A stretch of 64,000 nt of DNA from Candidatus Pelagibacter sp. (lineage in GTDB: Bacteria; Pseudomonadota; Alphaproteobacteria; Pelagibacterales; Pelagibacteraceae): NCBI GenBank assembly GCA_028139285.1, contig JAOINI010000003.1, positions 47,343-111,342 of the forward strand, in the 5' to 3' direction. Shown here one piece after another: positions 63,864-64,000 of the stretch. Under the pieces are notes generated by a model. That model saw only the letters and a program-made list of their open reading frames with translations. It was not told the origin of the DNA and ran no database searches. Both the position numbers and the translations under genes were made by a program. Within the stretch, counting starts at the first letter, position 1. The number at the start of each line of letters is the position of its first letter.

Positions 63864-64000
63864 ATGAGTGTAGATTACAAAAAAAATAACAATGGTAAAT
63901 GTCCAGTCATGCACGGTGGCGTTACTAAAGCAGGAGAGTCAAATACTGCCAGACTTTGGCCCAATAGTATAAATTTGGATATTTTACATCAACACGACAC
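63864..64000 (+). CDS. katG: Catalase-peroxidase, 5' fragment
   Basis: Bifunctional haem catalase and peroxidase that removes hydrogen peroxide. Only the first 45 codons are inside the window, but the sequence [12 protein letters not shown] followed by [15 protein letters not shown] is the unmistakable KatG N-terminus. The catalytic Arg-Trp-His region is beyond the edge. It is in line with irr on the same strand, 47 bp downstream, with an operator-like palindrome in between. Confidence 0.93.
   Translation, partial: MSVDYKKNNNGKCPVMHGGVTKAGESNTARLWPNSINLDILHQHD

Overview
The window is a single gene-dense, very AT-rich chromosomal segment. It carries about 67 protein genes, two of them cut by the window edges. 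There are no rRNA, tRNA, CRISPR or IS elements, and no gene-free gap exceeds 271 bp. Gene content and order are alphaproteobacterial: hemH-hemE | ppsR-maf-aroE-coaE-dnaQ, secB/fxsA/Tim44/Smr, hslUV, mnmE-mnmG-rsmG-parA-parB, leuS-lptE-holA, grpE-dnaK-dnaJ-dapB, nusA-infB-rbfA-rpsO-pnp and irr | fabA-fabB-fabI. Short intergenic spaces, many 4-bp overlaps and small proteins rich in Lys, Asn and Ile point to a streamlined marine lineage of the SAR11 (Pelagibacterales) type. That assignment is inference from composition and synteny.

Layout. 1-1677: haem synthesis (hemH partial, hemE) on the minus strand. 1678-1948: a 271-bp AT-rich gap between hemE and ppsR. This is the position of the chromosomal origin in Caulobacter and Rickettsia, and it contains DnaA-box-like and repeated 7-mer motifs. 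1949-5381: ppsR, maf, aroE, coaE, dnaQ transcribed away from that gap. 5375-9186: export and quality-control genes (SecB, FxsA, Tim44-like, Smr, HslUV). 9283-13114: his genes B-H-A-F-E, then HIT and GNAT proteins. 13111-15736: lolA and ftsK. 15792-22405: a ubiH-like monooxygenase, mnmE, mnmG, rsmG, parA, parB, with two parS-like palindromes inside rsmG. 22395-26939: holA, lptE, leuS and a DUF3576 lipoprotein. 27135-28151: a major porin with its own terminator.

28170-33113: TenI/ThiE-like protein, YggS, L,D-transpeptidase, a degenerate response regulator, a tiny ArfA-like rescue factor, a PfkB kinase, nth, dapB and a 55-residue membrane protein. 33119-36825: dnaJ, dnaK, grpE. 36869-42272: rdgB, a LpoA-like protein, rsmI, a BON lipoprotein and malic enzyme. 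42343-54296: murJ, trpS, nfu, a Bax-like glucosaminidase, a polysaccharide deacetylase, a short tsaB, fur, miaB, phoH, ybeY, lnt and metK. 54389-60820: nusA, infB, rbfA, rpsO, pnp. 60817-63316: fabI, fabB, fabA. 63409-64000: irr and the start of katG.

The functional picture is a core chromosome around the replication and segregation region, with translation, envelope, fatty-acid and iron/peroxide functions. The items most worth a second look are the putative origin, the parS pair inside rsmG, the small arfA and membrane-protein genes, a shared Fur-family operator-like 17-mer ahead of irr/fabA and katG, terminators embedded in convergent coding sequence, and several canonical neighbours missing from otherwise conserved operons. 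I see no clearly novel multi-gene system. The novelty here lies in small genes and regulatory architecture.
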